Notes under the pieces: model-generated
What the model saw: the letters and a program-made list of their open reading frames with translations, nothing else
What the model was told of the DNA's origin: nothing
Databases searched by the model: none
Translations under genes and position numbers: made by a program
Part shown: positions 18,877 to 28,162 of the stretch, piece by piece
Numbering within the stretch: the stretch's first letter is position 1
Layout: the number at the start of each line of letters is the position of its first letter
Source: an uncultured Gemmiger sp.
GTDB lineage: Bacteria; Bacillota; Clostridia; Oscillospirales; Ruminococcaceae
NCBI GenBank assembly: GCA_944386225.1
Contig: CALXAH010000028.1
Span: 1-44,468 of the forward strand
Direction of reading: 5' to 3'
DNA length: 44,468 nt

Positions 18877-18900
18877 CCATGCTGATCATCGTACAGTAGC

Positions 18901-18929
18901 ACTATACCACAAAGCCTTGCTATTTGCAA
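18901..18929 (-). promoter_or_regulatory. Promoter of the rimP-nusA-infB operon
   Basis: Minus strand -35 TTGCAA (18929-18924), 17-nt spacer, -10 TATAGT (18906-18901). The -35 box lies within the last codons of the upstream acyltransferase gene. Confidence 0.82.
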
Positions 18930-20098
18930 GCCTTTTGCGGGATTTGCCCGCTTTGCGGGCGGGCGGCGGGCCAAAACCGCCGCAGCGCGGCAGCTGCCGG
19001 GCGCTCCACCGCCCAGGTCATCAACGCCGCTGCTGCCAGCGATACAGTCACGATCAGCGCAAAATAGCGCCACATCCAGACGGTATCCCCCAGCTGGTTG
19101 GGCGGGGTATCTCCCTGCCAGGGCGGCAGGCGCAGGTGGTACTTGATCTGCACCGCCAGCCACTGGTGCCACAGATAATACTGGTAGCTGATGGCGCTGA
19201 GGAAGGCCCAGACACGCCCGCCGGGCAGCCGCACCCCCAGGCACAGGCCCGTCAGGGCCAGGGCCAGGCAGAACACCAGCGGCATACGGCAGAGCAGCTG
19301 CGCCCGCTGGATATTGCCCATATCGTTCATGTATCGCAGCACCCGGGCCGACGCCCACAGGGCACCCATTGCCAGCAGAGTGAAGTCCCACCGCCAGCGG
19401 CCCTGCACCCGACAGCCCAGTTTGGCCACCACCGTCGCCGCCACAAAGCCCAGTGCCAGCACCCCGGCAAAGGCAGGCAGCTGGTTGAAGGTGAAGGAAT
19501 ATCGCCAGTCGTCAAAGCGGCTGATCCAGGCGCCCCAGGCTGCCTGCACCGCGCACAGCCCGGCAAAGGTGAGCACCGGCCGTGCCCGGAAAGCCCGGGC
19601 CAGCAGCGGAAACAGCAGATAAAACTGCACCAGTACCCCCACCGTCCAGAGCGCCCCGTTGGTGCGGGCCGCAATGTAGCTTTCCGGAAAGAGGGTGGGG
19701 ATCAGCAGCAGATGAGCCAATATGTCCTTGACCAGATGGGCATCCAGGCCCTGCTGCACAGCGTTCACCGCACCACAGATCAGGGTGACAGCCCAGTAGC
19801 CGGGCACCAGCCGCACCACCCGCCGCCAGAAAAAGCCCGGGCAGCCCGCAAAGGGCCGGCCCTCCGCCGCGTCCAGCGCGTGGGGCAGGTAGAGGCAAAA
19901 CGCCGACAGCAGAATCATGCCGTCCACCCAGGCGCAGCCGGTGCGCAGCAGATAGTCCAGTTTTCCGCCGCCGATCCAGGTCTGCTGCCAGAAATGAAAG
20001 GCCGCTACCATTCCAATGGCCAGTACCCGGAACACGTCCGCCCCCTGGGGCCGGGCCAGTTCCCGGCGCCAGGGGGGCATTGCGCTTACAGAACCCAT
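18920..20098 (-). CDS. Acyltransferase 3 family membrane protein
   Basis: 392-residue integral membrane acyltransferase of the OafA/acyltransferase-3 type, which O-acetylates or otherwise acylates surface sugars. The first membrane helix carries the typical R-x3-A-x5-FH pattern (VFRVLAIGMVAAFHF), and about ten hydrophobic helices follow, including WHQWLAVQIKYHL. The start is uncertain: ATG at 20098 overlaps the preceding aminopeptidase gene by 13 bases, while ATG at 20080 (MPPW) avoids the overlap, and neither has a strong ribosome site. The substrate is unknown. Confidence 0.85.
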   Translation of the reverse strand: MGSVSAMPPWRRELARPQGADVFRVLAIGMVAAFHFWQQTWIGGGKLDYLLRTGCAWVDGMILLSAFCLYLPHALDAAEGRPFAGCPGFFWRRVVRLVPGYWAVTLICGAVNAVQQGLDAHLVKDILAHLLLIPTLFPESYIAARTNGALWTVGVLVQFYLLFPLLARAFRARPVLTFAGLCAVQAAWGAWISRFDDWRYSFTFNQLPAFAGVLALGFVAATVVAKLGCRVQGRWRWDFTLLAMGALWASARVLRYMNDMGNIQRAQLLCRMPLVFCLALALTGLCLGVRLPGGRVWAFLSAISYQYYLWHQWLAVQIKYHLRLPPWQGDTPPNQLGDTVWMWRYFALIVTVSLAAAALMTWAVERPAAAALRRFWPAARPQSGQIPQKACK

Positions 20099-21324
20099 TC
20101 GCCGTTCTCAAAGATGGGCACTTCCCGGCCGTCGGCGGTCCAGCCGGTGACGGTCATGGTAGCGCTGCCCACCATCACATCCTCGTGAATATCCGACTGG
20201 TTCAGGCCCTTGGCGGCCAGGGCAGGCTTCTCCATGCTCTCGCCGCCCCGGATGTTCTCGGGGTACCCCTCGCCAAAGGCGATATGGCAGGCGGCGTTCT
20301 CGTCAAACAGGGTGTTGTAGAACAGCACACCCGCCTGGTTGATGGGGCTGGAGGCAGGCACCAGCGCCAGCTCGCCGATATGGCTTGCGCCCTCGTCGCT
20401 GGCCAGCATCTCTTTCAGCTGCTCCTCCCCGGCGCGGGCGGCGCAGCGCACCACCTTGCCGTTTTCAAACCAGACGGTGAAGTCCTCCACCAGCTGGCCG
20501 TTATAGACAAAGGGCTTAGTGCCCTTTACCACGCCGTCCACCTTGTCCCGGTGGGGAGCGGTAAAGACCTCCTCGGTGGGGATGTTGGCAATGAAAGAGG
20601 CACCGGCGGGGGTGGTGCTGTTGGCACCGGCCCAGACCGCGTCCTCCGCCAGCCCCACCGTCAGGTCGGTGCCCTCGGGGGTGGTCATCCGCACCCGGAC
20701 AAGGCCCAACTCATTGAGCTTGTCCCGCCGGGCCACCGTAACCTCCACGTGCTCCCGCCAGGCGTCCACCGCGCTGCGGCCGGGCTGCACCCGGCAGGCG
20801 GTGAAGATGCGCTGCCACAGGGTCTCCATGGCTTCCTGCTCCGGCAGATCCGGGAACACCTTGCGGGCCCAGGCCGGGGACGGGATCGCCACGATGCACC
20901 ACTGCACCCGGTTGGATATGGTGTAGGCCTGCCAGGGGCGCAGCGCCGCCTGACGGGCCAGCGCCACCCGGTTCACCTTACCCGCGTCCAGGCCCTTGTA
21001 CAGTTCCGGGTCCTCAGCCACCACATGCAGGATGCATACCCCGCCGGGGGCTTCGGCATAGTCCAGATAGCTGCGCAGCAGCCAGGGCTTGTTGTCGCAG
21101 AGTTCCGCTTCCTCCACCTTTTCCATATCCAGGCGGGCCAGCTTCTCGTCCTTGTAGCGTACCAGCACCCGGGCAGCCCCGGCCTCATAGCCGGCGGCGG
21201 CGCACAGGCGGGCGAAATCGGCCCCCTCCACCGGGGCCTGCACGATCAGGGTCTGGCCTTTCTGCACATTGACCCCTACCTTAACCGCAAAGTCCGCGTA
21301 TTCCTGCAAAAGCTTGTTATCCAC
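20086..21324 (-). CDS. M29-family metalloaminopeptidase
   Basis: Cytoplasmic aminopeptidase removing N-terminal residues from peptides (AmpS/aminopeptidase T family, clan MQ). The 412-residue protein has the family core NIPTEEVFTAPHRDKVDG and NQAGVLFYNTLFDENAACHIAFG, and a C-terminal HEDVMVGSATMTVTG, which carry the expected metal-binding E, H and D residues. I place the start at GTG 21324 (VDNKLLQEYADFAVKVG), with AGAGAGG 8 bases before it; the open frame runs 36 codons further upstream into the previous gene. It lies between two membrane sugar-modifying genes without obvious functional link. Confidence 0.9.
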   Translation of the reverse strand: MDNKLLQEYADFAVKVGVNVQKGQTLIVQAPVEGADFARLCAAAGYEAGAARVLVRYKDEKLARLDMEKVEEAELCDNKPWLLRSYLDYAEAPGGVCILHVVAEDPELYKGLDAGKVNRVALARQAALRPWQAYTISNRVQWCIVAIPSPAWARKVFPDLPEQEAMETLWQRIFTACRVQPGRSAVDAWREHVEVTVARRDKLNELGLVRVRMTTPEGTDLTVGLAEDAVWAGANSTTPAGASFIANIPTEEVFTAPHRDKVDGVVKGTKPFVYNGQLVEDFTVWFENGKVVRCAARAGEEQLKEMLASDEGASHIGELALVPASSPINQAGVLFYNTLFDENAACHIAFGEGYPENIRGGESMEKPALAAKGLNQSDIHEDVMVGSATMTVTGWTADGREVPIFENGEWVL

Positions 21325-21343
21325 AGGTAAACCTCTCTTTCTC

Positions 21344-23119
21344 TCAGTCCGTTCCGGCCGTTTTATCCAGCTCCGTTTGGTAGATATAAGCCGGTGCGTT
21401 GGCCATCCAACCCTGGCAGGGGGTATCGTCACACCGAAGTCCCTGTTCGGCCAACCAGGAACGGCAATCGTCGCTGATCTCCTCTATAAAGAAAAGGATG
21501 TAGGTTTTTTCCGGATCCAGTTCCAGATCCTGCCCAGGCTGCAGCAGGATCCGCTCGGTATCCGGATAATAGACCGGCAGCAGCGTTCCGTTAAACGACG
21601 GGCTGTCGGTCAGAAGCACCGTATCCGCATCGGCACGCACATCCTGCAAGGTTTGCGCCAGGTGCTGATCCCGGCTTTTTTCCTCCCGGTATGTAGCCAG
21701 GCCGGCGGGGATCTGTACCAGCAGTACCAGACCGGCCAGCCCCACGCAGAGCAGCCGCCGGGCGGGCGCCCGGTTCAGCAGCGCCGCCAGCACCAGCCAG
21801 GTCATCACCCCCGCCGGGTACAAATACCGCAGCACAAACACCGGCCGAACCAGCACCGAAACCAGTATTCCCGTGAGGATGGTGCCCAGCAGGGCGGCCA
21901 GTGCAGCCAGCAGGCAGACAGCCCGGTCTGAGAAATCATACCGCAGCCGTCCGTTTTTACCGGCGATCACCCGGATTTCCCGGGCCAGCGCCGCTGTAAG
22001 CAGCAGCACAGAGCATCCCTGCACAGCCGCGCTGGCCCAGGCGGAATCCATATCAAACACAAAGGCCAGGCTCTGCCGCACCGAGGGGCATTCGGTAATC
22101 CAATAGGAATCGGAAACCCGGGAAAACGTGCGCAGAAGCACCACAAACCAGGGCAGGTACACCGCCACCGTGGCCACACAGACGATCAGAACCGGTTTCC
22201 AGCGCAGGCGGCCTTTTGCCGCCATCAGCAGCAAGGCCAGATACAGAAAAGCCACCGTGATCAGTGCGTAATAATGGGTATAGGCGGCACACAGCGAAGT
22301 AAAGGCAAATCCCGCATAATCAGCCGGACGGGCTTTTTCCAGAATATTGTGAAAGAAGGCAAAACTCAGGCAGACAAAAAGCGCCGCCTGGGCATACATC
22401 CGGACCTCCACATTGTAGTAAAATGCCTGAGGCATCAGGGAGATCATTGCCATAAAAACCAGACAGGGGCCCACACCGTACCGCCGCCGGAACCAGGTAA
22501 GCGCAAACAGCATCAGACCCGCATAGGCCAGCAGGCTGACCCCGTGGTACGCCCATCCCGCATCCCCGAACAACCGGTTGGCCGCCATTGTGAAAAGGTA
22601 ATACAGCGGCGGATGTACATCGGATGCCGTAGCACGCAGCATATCAGACAGCGGCATCCGGGAAATTACTATGGTAAAGCCCTCGTCGCTCCAGAAGCAG
22701 TTGTCAAAAAGCCGCAGGGCATTCGGAACAAACAGCATGGCCGCCGCCAGGCATACGGGCAGCCGCGCGCGCCGGGGCAGAGGCGGCAGATCCTGCATCC
22801 CGTACCGCGCCAGAAACGGCCGGATCCGGCGCGGCCAGAGATACAGTGCCGCCAGCCCCGCACCGGTCACGGCAATCCCCACAACAGCGTATTTCAGGAT
22901 AAAACTGGGCAGCGTACACAGACTGTCCAGCACCCCGGCCCGGTAGTCAAAAACATACACCGTTACCAGAAAAACCAGACTGTTTACCGCCAGCAGCCAC
23001 AGCACCGCGTGCTTGGCTGTACCGCGCAGCCCCGGCTCCCCCGGTGCAAAACGCCGGTGCAGCCAGGCCCCGCCCAAAGCAGGGGCCAACCAGCTGAGAA
23101 GGCCCAATACTCGCAACAT
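21344..23119 (-). CDS. GT39-like (GT-C fold) membrane glycosyltransferase
   Basis: 591-residue polytopic protein related to dolichyl-phosphate-mannose/ArnT-type transferases that move a sugar from a polyprenyl-phosphate donor onto an extracytoplasmic acceptor. The first external loop has D145-E146 in CFWSDEGFTI, the expected catalytic acid pair, and DVHPPLYYL (167-175). Multiple membrane helices follow to about residue 480, then a soluble C-terminal part of about 110 residues. Unusually, about 115 residues with three hydrophobic helices precede the GT-C core. It starts behind AAAGGAGAGATAAT. The position next to acyltransferases suggests cell-surface glycan decoration. Confidence 0.82.
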   Translation of the reverse strand: MLRVLGLLSWLAPALGGAWLHRRFAPGEPGLRGTAKHAVLWLLAVNSLVFLVTVYVFDYRAGVLDSLCTLPSFILKYAVVGIAVTGAGLAALYLWPRRIRPFLARYGMQDLPPLPRRARLPVCLAAAMLFVPNALRLFDNCFWSDEGFTIVISRMPLSDMLRATASDVHPPLYYLFTMAANRLFGDAGWAYHGVSLLAYAGLMLFALTWFRRRYGVGPCLVFMAMISLMPQAFYYNVEVRMYAQAALFVCLSFAFFHNILEKARPADYAGFAFTSLCAAYTHYYALITVAFLYLALLLMAAKGRLRWKPVLIVCVATVAVYLPWFVVLLRTFSRVSDSYWITECPSVRQSLAFVFDMDSAWASAAVQGCSVLLLTAALAREIRVIAGKNGRLRYDFSDRAVCLLAALAALLGTILTGILVSVLVRPVFVLRYLYPAGVMTWLVLAALLNRAPARRLLCVGLAGLVLLVQIPAGLATYREEKSRDQHLAQTLQDVRADADTVLLTDSPSFNGTLLPVYYPDTERILLQPGQDLELDPEKTYILFFIEEISDDCRSWLAEQGLRCDDTPCQGWMANAPAYIYQTELDKTAGTD

Positions 23120-23178
23120 ATTATCTCTCCTTTAGCGTTTCGGCCCGATCAAACAGGCCGCCGGATCCGGTTTTCTGC

Positions 23179-24279
23179 TCAGCGTACACAGGCATTATCC
23201 TTCCGGATCAGGGCGGATTTCAGACGCTGCCCCAGCCAGGGGAACAGGGTTTCCGCCATCCACAGCAACAGCACCGCGGCCAGTAAAGAACCGGCCAGAA
23301 TCAGGCCAAACTGTCCCGAAACCGGGATCGTGATCCGTTTGGCCAGCTGATCCACCTGCTCAATCACCAGCGAGTGGCAGCAGTACAGCGGAAAGCTTAT
23401 TTTCCCCAACAGGGTAAAGGCACGTCCCTGCAGCCGGGCGGTGCCGCTTTGGCCCAGGAACGCGCTGACAAGCGCCGTTGCCGTGAGCAGCAAAAAGGCC
23501 AGGTCCCGGGTGGGTGAAGGCACAAGGTCGGTGCCCGCAAGCACCAGCGTCCCCAGCATGGCCGCCGCCTCCCACAGGGTCATCAGGGCACGGCCGGGGC
23601 CTGTGAAGGAATACTGTGCCAGATGTACAACAATATACCGCAGCCCGGCGCCCAGACAAAGCCCGGCAAACGCCCGCACCAAACAGCTGCCCGCTGCCAT
23701 ACAGTCAAAATTCCCGTAGGTCATCAGCAGCCATCCGTAGCATACCGGCGGCAGCGCCCACACCAGATAGGCACGGAATATATCGTGACACCGCACGGCC
23801 AGATACAGTACCACCGGAAGCGCCAGCAGAAGGGCGCTCAGATACCACAGCGGCCCTGCCAATGTATATGGATTTATACCGGAAGCCTTCAGCAGCAGAA
23901 ATTCGGCCGGCATTCCCAGCAGAATCCGCACATTGTCCCAAAAGCCCACATGCGCCCAGGCGTTGTTGCTGATATACTCCAGCACCACACAGGGCCCGGC
24001 AACACACAGAAAGTATCTGTACTTTTGCGCCATATATCCGCCAATGCGCATTTCGCAGGGTTCCTGCTGCGGCCAGCGCTCTGCGTGCGCAGCCGCCAGA
24101 TAGCCGGAAACCAGGAAAAAGAATTCCACATATAAATAGCCGGCCGGCATAAGCAGCGACGCCCCCGGAAGGGACACCGCCCCCCGCAGCCCCGCGGGCA
24201 GATGCACGCAAAGGATGCACAGCGCCGCCAGAAAACGCCACAGATCCACCCAGCCGTTTCTTCTTTGCGGTTTTTCCAT
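23179..24279 (-). CDS. Acyltransferase 3 family membrane protein
   Basis: A second integral membrane acyltransferase, 366 residues from ATG 24279 (MEKPQRRNGWVDLWRF), chosen because AGGGAG lies 9 bases before it; an ATG 18 bases upstream is also in frame. The first helix carries VDLWRFLAALCILCVHL with the conserved R and H, and about ten hydrophobic helices follow. It is likely to acylate a surface polysaccharide or peptidoglycan-linked sugar; the substrate is unknown. It lies after the glyS terminator and before the GT39-like gene. Confidence 0.87.
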   Translation of the reverse strand: MEKPQRRNGWVDLWRFLAALCILCVHLPAGLRGAVSLPGASLLMPAGYLYVEFFFLVSGYLAAAHAERWPQQEPCEMRIGGYMAQKYRYFLCVAGPCVVLEYISNNAWAHVGFWDNVRILLGMPAEFLLLKASGINPYTLAGPLWYLSALLLALPVVLYLAVRCHDIFRAYLVWALPPVCYGWLLMTYGNFDCMAAGSCLVRAFAGLCLGAGLRYIVVHLAQYSFTGPGRALMTLWEAAAMLGTLVLAGTDLVPSPTRDLAFLLLTATALVSAFLGQSGTARLQGRAFTLLGKISFPLYCCHSLVIEQVDQLAKRITIPVSGQFGLILAGSLLAAVLLLWMAETLFPWLGQRLKSALIRKDNACVR

Positions 24280-24302
24280 TGTGTTGTTCTCCCTCATAAC
24301 AG

Positions 24303-24340
24303 CAAGAAGGCGGGCCCGCCGGTATCAGACGGGCCCGCCG
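24303..24340 (-). terminator. Probable glyS terminator
   Basis: GGCGGGCCCG and CGGGCCCGCC form a perfect 10-bp stem 37 bases after the glyS stop. The following minus-strand tract TTCTTGCTGTT is a weak U-run, so some read-through into the acyltransferase gene is likely. Confidence 0.7.
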
Positions 24341-24376
24341 CTGCACATTCTGAAATCAAGCGGCGCGCGCCGGGGT

Positions 24377-25792
24377 TCAGAATTCGATCTTCTTCTCGAT
24401 ATAGGCGCGCAGCTCGCTGATGGGCAGGCGCACCTGCTCCATGGTGTCGCGGTCGCGGACGGTAACACAGTTGTCGCCCTCCTTTTCCCCGTCGCCCACG
24501 GTGTCAAAGTCCACGGTGATGCACAGCGGGGTGCCGATCTCGTCCTGACGGCGGTAACGCTTGCCGATGGAACCGGCCTCGTCGTAGTCCACCATGAAGT
24601 AGCGGCTCAGCTCATTGCGGATCTCCATGGCCTTGTCGCCCAGCTTCTTGCTCAGGGGCAGCACGGCAGCCTTGAAGGGGGCCAGGTAGGGATGCAGACG
24701 CAGCACAACCCGCACATCCTCCTTGCCCTTGGCGTCGGTCAGGTGCTCCTCGTCGTAGGCGTCGCACAGGAAGGCCAGCGCCACACGGTCGGCGCCCAGA
24801 GAGGGCTCGATCACGTAGGGAATGTAATGCTCGCCGCTCTCCTGATCGAAGTACTCCAGGCTCTTGCCGCTGGCTTCCTGATGACGGCCCAGGTCGTAGT
24901 TGGTACGGTCGGCAATGCCCCACAGCTCGCCCCAGTCGGTGAACGGGAAGGCGTACTCGATGTCGGTGGTGGCGCGGGAGTAGAAAGCCAGCTCGGCGGG
25001 CTCGTGGTCACGCAGGCGCAGGTTCTCCTCCTTGATGCCCAGGCTCAGCAGCCAGTCGCGGCAGAAGTCCTTCCAGTAGGCGAACCACTCCAGGTCGGTG
25101 CCGGGCTTGCAGAAGAACTCGCACTCCATCTGCTCGAACTCGCGGGTGCGGAAGGTGAAGTTGCCCGGGGTGATCTCGTTGCGGAAGGCCTTGCCCACCT
25201 GGCAGACGCCGAAGGGCAGCTTGCGGCGGGTGGTGCGCTGGATGTTGGCAAAGTTCACAAAGATGCCCTGGGCGGTCTCGGGACGCAGATAGCAGGTGGA
25301 GGAGGAGTCCTCGGTCACGCCGATGGCGGTCTTGAACATCAGGTTGAATTTGCGGATGGGGGTAAAATCATGCTTGCCGCAGACCGGGCAGACCAGGTCG
25401 GCGTGCTCGCTGATGAAGGCATCCATCTCGTCAAAGCTCATGGCGTCCACGTTTACGTCGGGGTACTCGTCGCCGATGAGCTTGTCGGCCCGGTGACGGG
25501 CTTTGCAGGCGCGGCAGTCCAGCAGAGGATCGGAGAAACCGGCCACATGCCCGGTGGTGATCCAGGTCTGGGGGTTCATGATAATGGCCGCGTCAAGACC
25601 CACGTTGGTGGGGCTCTCCTGCACGAACTTCTTAAGCCATGCCTTCTTTACATTGTTCTTGAACTCCACGCCCAGGGGGCCGTAGTCCCAGCTGTTGGCA
25701 AGACCGCCGTAGATCTCGCTGCCCGGGTAGACAAAGCCCCGGTTTTTGCACAGGTTCACGATGGCCTCGAAACTCTTTTCGCTGTTTTTCAT
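24377..25792 (-). CDS. glyS: Glycyl-tRNA synthetase, homodimeric type
   Basis: Charges tRNA-Gly. The 471-residue protein is the single-chain alpha2 form (glyQS type), not the two-subunit bacterial form. It begins [22 protein letters not shown] and has [13 protein letters not shown], class II motif 2 in [25 protein letters not shown] and motif 3 region [14 protein letters not shown], followed by the anticodon-binding domain starting at [16 protein letters not shown]. The C-terminal end is [12 protein letters not shown]. It has its own promoter and no T-box, since the leader is only about 70 bases. Confidence 0.97.
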   Translation of the reverse strand: MKNSEKSFEAIVNLCKNRGFVYPGSEIYGGLANSWDYGPLGVEFKNNVKKAWLKKFVQESPTNVGLDAAIIMNPQTWITTGHVAGFSDPLLDCRACKARHRADKLIGDEYPDVNVDAMSFDEMDAFISEHADLVCPVCGKHDFTPIRKFNLMFKTAIGVTEDSSSTCYLRPETAQGIFVNFANIQRTTRRKLPFGVCQVGKAFRNEITPGNFTFRTREFEQMECEFFCKPGTDLEWFAYWKDFCRDWLLSLGIKEENLRLRDHEPAELAFYSRATTDIEYAFPFTDWGELWGIADRTNYDLGRHQEASGKSLEYFDQESGEHYIPYVIEPSLGADRVALAFLCDAYDEEHLTDAKGKEDVRVVLRLHPYLAPFKAAVLPLSKKLGDKAMEIRNELSRYFMVDYDEAGSIGKRYRRQDEIGTPLCITVDFDTVGDGEKEGDNCVTVRDRDTMEQVRLPISELRAYIEKKIEF

Positions 25793-25866
25793 TCTTCTAC
25801 TCCTTACCGCGACGCTGGCTGCGCCGCCGTTGTTTGCAGCGGGCCCCCGCCCGCCTGTTCTACCCT

Positions 25867-25895
25867 ATCATACCCGCCCCGCGCCGCTTCGTCAA
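25867..25895 (-). promoter_or_regulatory. glyS promoter
   Basis: Minus strand -35 TTGACG (25895-25890), 17-nt spacer, -10 TATGAT (25872-25867). The -35 hexamer overlaps the ogt stop codon. Confidence 0.83.
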
Positions 25896-26365
25896 GGGCG
25901 GGAGGGTTCCGGATGTTCCAGCGCCAGCAGAAACTCCTTGGCGGGCAGCCCGGCACCAAACCCGGTAAGCGCTCCGCCTGACCCCACCACCCGGTGGCAG
26001 GGGGTTACGATCAACAGCGGATTCGCGTGGCAGGCCCCGCCTACCGCCCGGGCTGCCGCCGGCCGCCCCACCGCCGCGGCGATCTGGCCGTAGCTGCGGG
26101 TCTCGCCCCAGGGAATGGCCCGCAGCGCCGCCCAGACCTGTTTCTGGAACCCGGTGCCGGTCTCCGAAATCGGCAGGTCAAACGCGGTGCGCCGCCCGGC
26201 GAAATACTCGTCCAGCTGGGTGCGGGCCGCCGCCAGCACCGGGGTGTCCTTCTGGGTCATCTCCGGGCCGGGCTGCGCATGCAGACCCACCCGGCAAAGC
26301 CCTTGTTCATCCGCCGCCAGCACCAACGTGCCCAGCGGACTTTCGTATTTGCAGAAAGCAATCAT
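25892..26365 (-). CDS. ogt: Methylated-DNA--protein-cysteine methyltransferase
   Basis: Suicide repair protein that removes alkyl groups from O6-guanine. 157 residues from ATG 26365 (MIAFCKYESPLGTLVLAAD), preceded by GGAAGGAGGG. The active site is PCHRVVGSGG, with the helix-turn-helix region YGQIAAAVGRPAAARAVGGA before it; the family's asparagine hinge is seen in ANPLLIVTPCHRV. The gene is divergent from the MATE gene and followed directly by the glyS promoter. Confidence 0.96.
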   Translation of the reverse strand: MIAFCKYESPLGTLVLAADEQGLCRVGLHAQPGPEMTQKDTPVLAAARTQLDEYFAGRRTAFDLPISETGTGFQKQVWAALRAIPWGETRSYGQIAAAVGRPAAARAVGGACHANPLLIVTPCHRVVGSGGALTGFGAGLPAKEFLLALEHPEPSRP

Positions 26366-26408
26366 ACTGGCCCTCCTTCCGCCCGCCGGAACGGCGGACG
26401 TTTTTTTC

Positions 26409-26438
26409 ACTATACCACAAGAAAAAACCCCGTTGCAA
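26409..26438 (-). promoter_or_regulatory. ogt promoter
   Basis: Minus strand -35 TTGCAA (26438-26433), 18-nt spacer, -10 TATAGT (26414-26409). The same palindromic TTGCAA hexamer also fits as the -35 of the divergent MATE promoter. Confidence 0.75.
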
Positions 26439-26461
26439 CCGTGCGGCGCGGATGCTATAAT
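26433..26461 (+). promoter_or_regulatory. MATE gene promoter
   Basis: -35 TTGCAA (26433-26438), 17-nt spacer, consensus -10 TATAAT (26456-26461), 64 bases before the start codon. Confidence 0.85.
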
Positions 26462-26524
26462 AGCCGCAATGCGGCTGCCCGGGCGGCCGTAAGATTTGGT
26501 ATCGAGTGAGGGAGTTTCGTTCCT

Positions 26525-27910
26525 ATGAAAGGCAAACAGGATCTGGGCCGCGCGCCCATTCCCCGGCTGGTGCTGGGGCTGGCGGTGCCCGCCATGATTG
26601 CCCAGTTTGTTAATGTATTATACAGCCTGATCGACCGTGTGTATATCGGCAACATTCCGGAAATCGGCGACCTGGCCCTGGCGGGGGTGGGGGTCTGCGG
26701 CCCCATCGTGACCCTGCTGAGCAGTTTCGGCACCCTGGTGGGTCTGGGTGGCTCCATCCTGATGGCCATCCGCATGGGCGAGGGCGACAACGAAGCGGCC
26801 CGGCGGGTGCTGGCCAACTGTTTTCTGCTGCTGACCGGGCTGTCGGCGGTGCTGACGATCGGCTTTCTGCTCTGCCGCCGTCCGCTGCTGCTCTGTTTCG
26901 GTGCCAGCAGCGCCACCTTTGTCTACGCGGACACCTATATGACCATCTATACGGCAGGCACCTTCTTTGCCCTGATGGCCGTGGGGCTGAACTACTTCAT
27001 CACCTGCCAGGGGTTCAGCACGGTGGGCATGGCGGCGGTGCTGATCGGCGCAGTGGCCAACATTGTGCTGGATCCTGTGTTCATCTTCGGGCTGGACATG
27101 GGGGTGGCCGGTGCGGCGGTGGCCACGGTGCTGGCCCAGTTTTTAAGCTGCTGCTTCACCGTATGGTTTTTGTTCCGCAAGCCGCCGATCCGCATCGGGT
27201 TCTCCCGTCCGGATGGACGCCTTATGCTGCGGGTGGCGACCATTGGTTTCCCGCCGTTTCTGATCATGGCCACCGACAGCCTGATCCTGATTGCCATGAA
27301 CGCGGTGCTGCAGCGGTACGGCGGCCCGGAGCAGGGCGACCTGCTGATTGCCTGCGCCACCATCGTGCAGAGCTGCATGGCCCTGATCACCGGCCCGATG
27401 CTGGGCATCAGCAGCGGTACCCAGGCTATCATCAGCTACAACTACGGCGCCTGCCAGAGTGACCGGGTGCGACAGGCCACCCGCTGCGTGCTGCGGATGT
27501 GCCTGGGCTTTACCGCCATTCTGTTTGTGGTGTTCCAGCTGATGGCCGGCTGGGTGGTGCGGATCTTTACCGCCGATCCCACCCTGATCGACCTGTCCGC
27601 CTGGGGGCTGCGGGTGTTCACCCTGGCCATCATCCCTCTGGCGGTGCAGTACGCCCGGGTGGACGGCCTCACCGCCCTGGCCCGCACCAAGACTTCTCTG
27701 GTGCTTTCGCTGTTCCGCAAGGGCAGTTTCGTGGTATTCACCCTGGTGCTGCCCATCTTCTGGGGCGCACAGGCCGCTTTCTATGCCGAGCCCCTGGCGG
27801 ACGTGATTTCCGCCTGTGTAAGCGGCACCGTATTCGCCCTGGTGTTTGAAAAGCATCTGCGCCGCCGGGAGAATCAAAGCCGCCCTGCCCTACAGGCAGA
27901 CGAATCCTGA
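26525..27910 (+). CDS. MATE family multidrug/Na+ efflux transporter
   Basis: 461-residue, about 12-helix inner-membrane exporter coupled to Na+ or H+. The N-terminus is typical: RAPIPRLVLGLAVPAMIAQFVNVLYSLIDRVYIGN. Other features are LVGLGGSILMAIRMGEGD, AVANIVLDPVFIFGLDMGVAGAA in helix 6, and GISSGTQAIISYNYGACQ in the second half. Length fits the family. The start is preceded by GAGGGAG at about 12 bases. The substrate cannot be predicted. It stands alone, with its own promoter and no clear terminator before the tRNA promoter. Confidence 0.93.
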   Translation: MKGKQDLGRAPIPRLVLGLAVPAMIAQFVNVLYSLIDRVYIGNIPEIGDLALAGVGVCGPIVTLLSSFGTLVGLGGSILMAIRMGEGDNEAARRVLANCFLLLTGLSAVLTIGFLLCRRPLLLCFGASSATFVYADTYMTIYTAGTFFALMAVGLNYFITCQGFSTVGMAAVLIGAVANIVLDPVFIFGLDMGVAGAAVATVLAQFLSCCFTVWFLFRKPPIRIGFSRPDGRLMLRVATIGFPPFLIMATDSLILIAMNAVLQRYGGPEQGDLLIACATIVQSCMALITGPMLGISSGTQAIISYNYGACQSDRVRQATRCVLRMCLGFTAILFVVFQLMAGWVVRIFTADPTLIDLSAWGLRVFTLAIIPLAVQYARVDGLTALARTKTSLVLSLFRKGSFVVFTLVLPIFWGAQAAFYAEPLADVISACVSGTVFALVFEKHLRRRENQSRPALQADES

Positions 27911-27929
27911 CTTTTCCACCGCAAACCTC

Positions 27930-27958
27930 TTGACAATCTTGAAAAGCCCTGCTATACT
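27930..27958 (+). promoter_or_regulatory. tRNA-Lys promoter
   Basis: Consensus -35 TTGACA (27930-27935), 17-nt spacer, -10 TATACT (27953-27958), 15 bases before the tRNA 5' end. Confidence 0.9.
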
Positions 27959-27973
27959 TGTAAAGCTAGTTGA

Positions 27974-28049
27974 GAGCCACTAGCTCAGTCGGCAGAGCAA
28001 TTGCCTTTTAAGCAATGGGTCCGGGGTTCGAATCCCCGGTGGCTCACCA
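27974..28049 (+). tRNA. tRNA-Lys (anticodon UUU)
   Basis: Cloverleaf read by eye. Acceptor GAGCCAC pairs with GTGGCTC, the D arm has CTAGCTCAGTCGGCAGAG, and anticodon stem ATTGC/GCAAT encloses loop CTTTTAA with anticodon TTT. The T arm is CCGGG-GTTCGAAT-CCCCGG type, followed by discriminator A and an encoded CCA (28047-28049). It is a single-gene unit with its own promoter and terminator. The DNA beyond it is AT-rich, as is common where tRNA genes serve as integration sites. Confidence 0.98.
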
Positions 28050-28054
28050 AACAA

Positions 28055-28106
28055 AACAAATCCGAACCTTGCGCCAGTTGGCGACGGGTTCGGATTTGTT
28101 GTTTTT
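28055..28106 (+). terminator. tRNA-Lys terminator
   Basis: AACAAATCCGAACC pairs with GGTTCGGATTTGTT (14 bp), followed by GTTTTT. Confidence 0.92.
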
Positions 28107-28162
28107 ATAGAAAATTAGGGAAGTAGAGAAACAACGATAGAACCATCATACAAGGATTTGGA

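Noticed and set aside
25793-25866. T-box upstream of glyS
   Set aside because: The leader is only about 70 bases and contains no T-box core or terminator.
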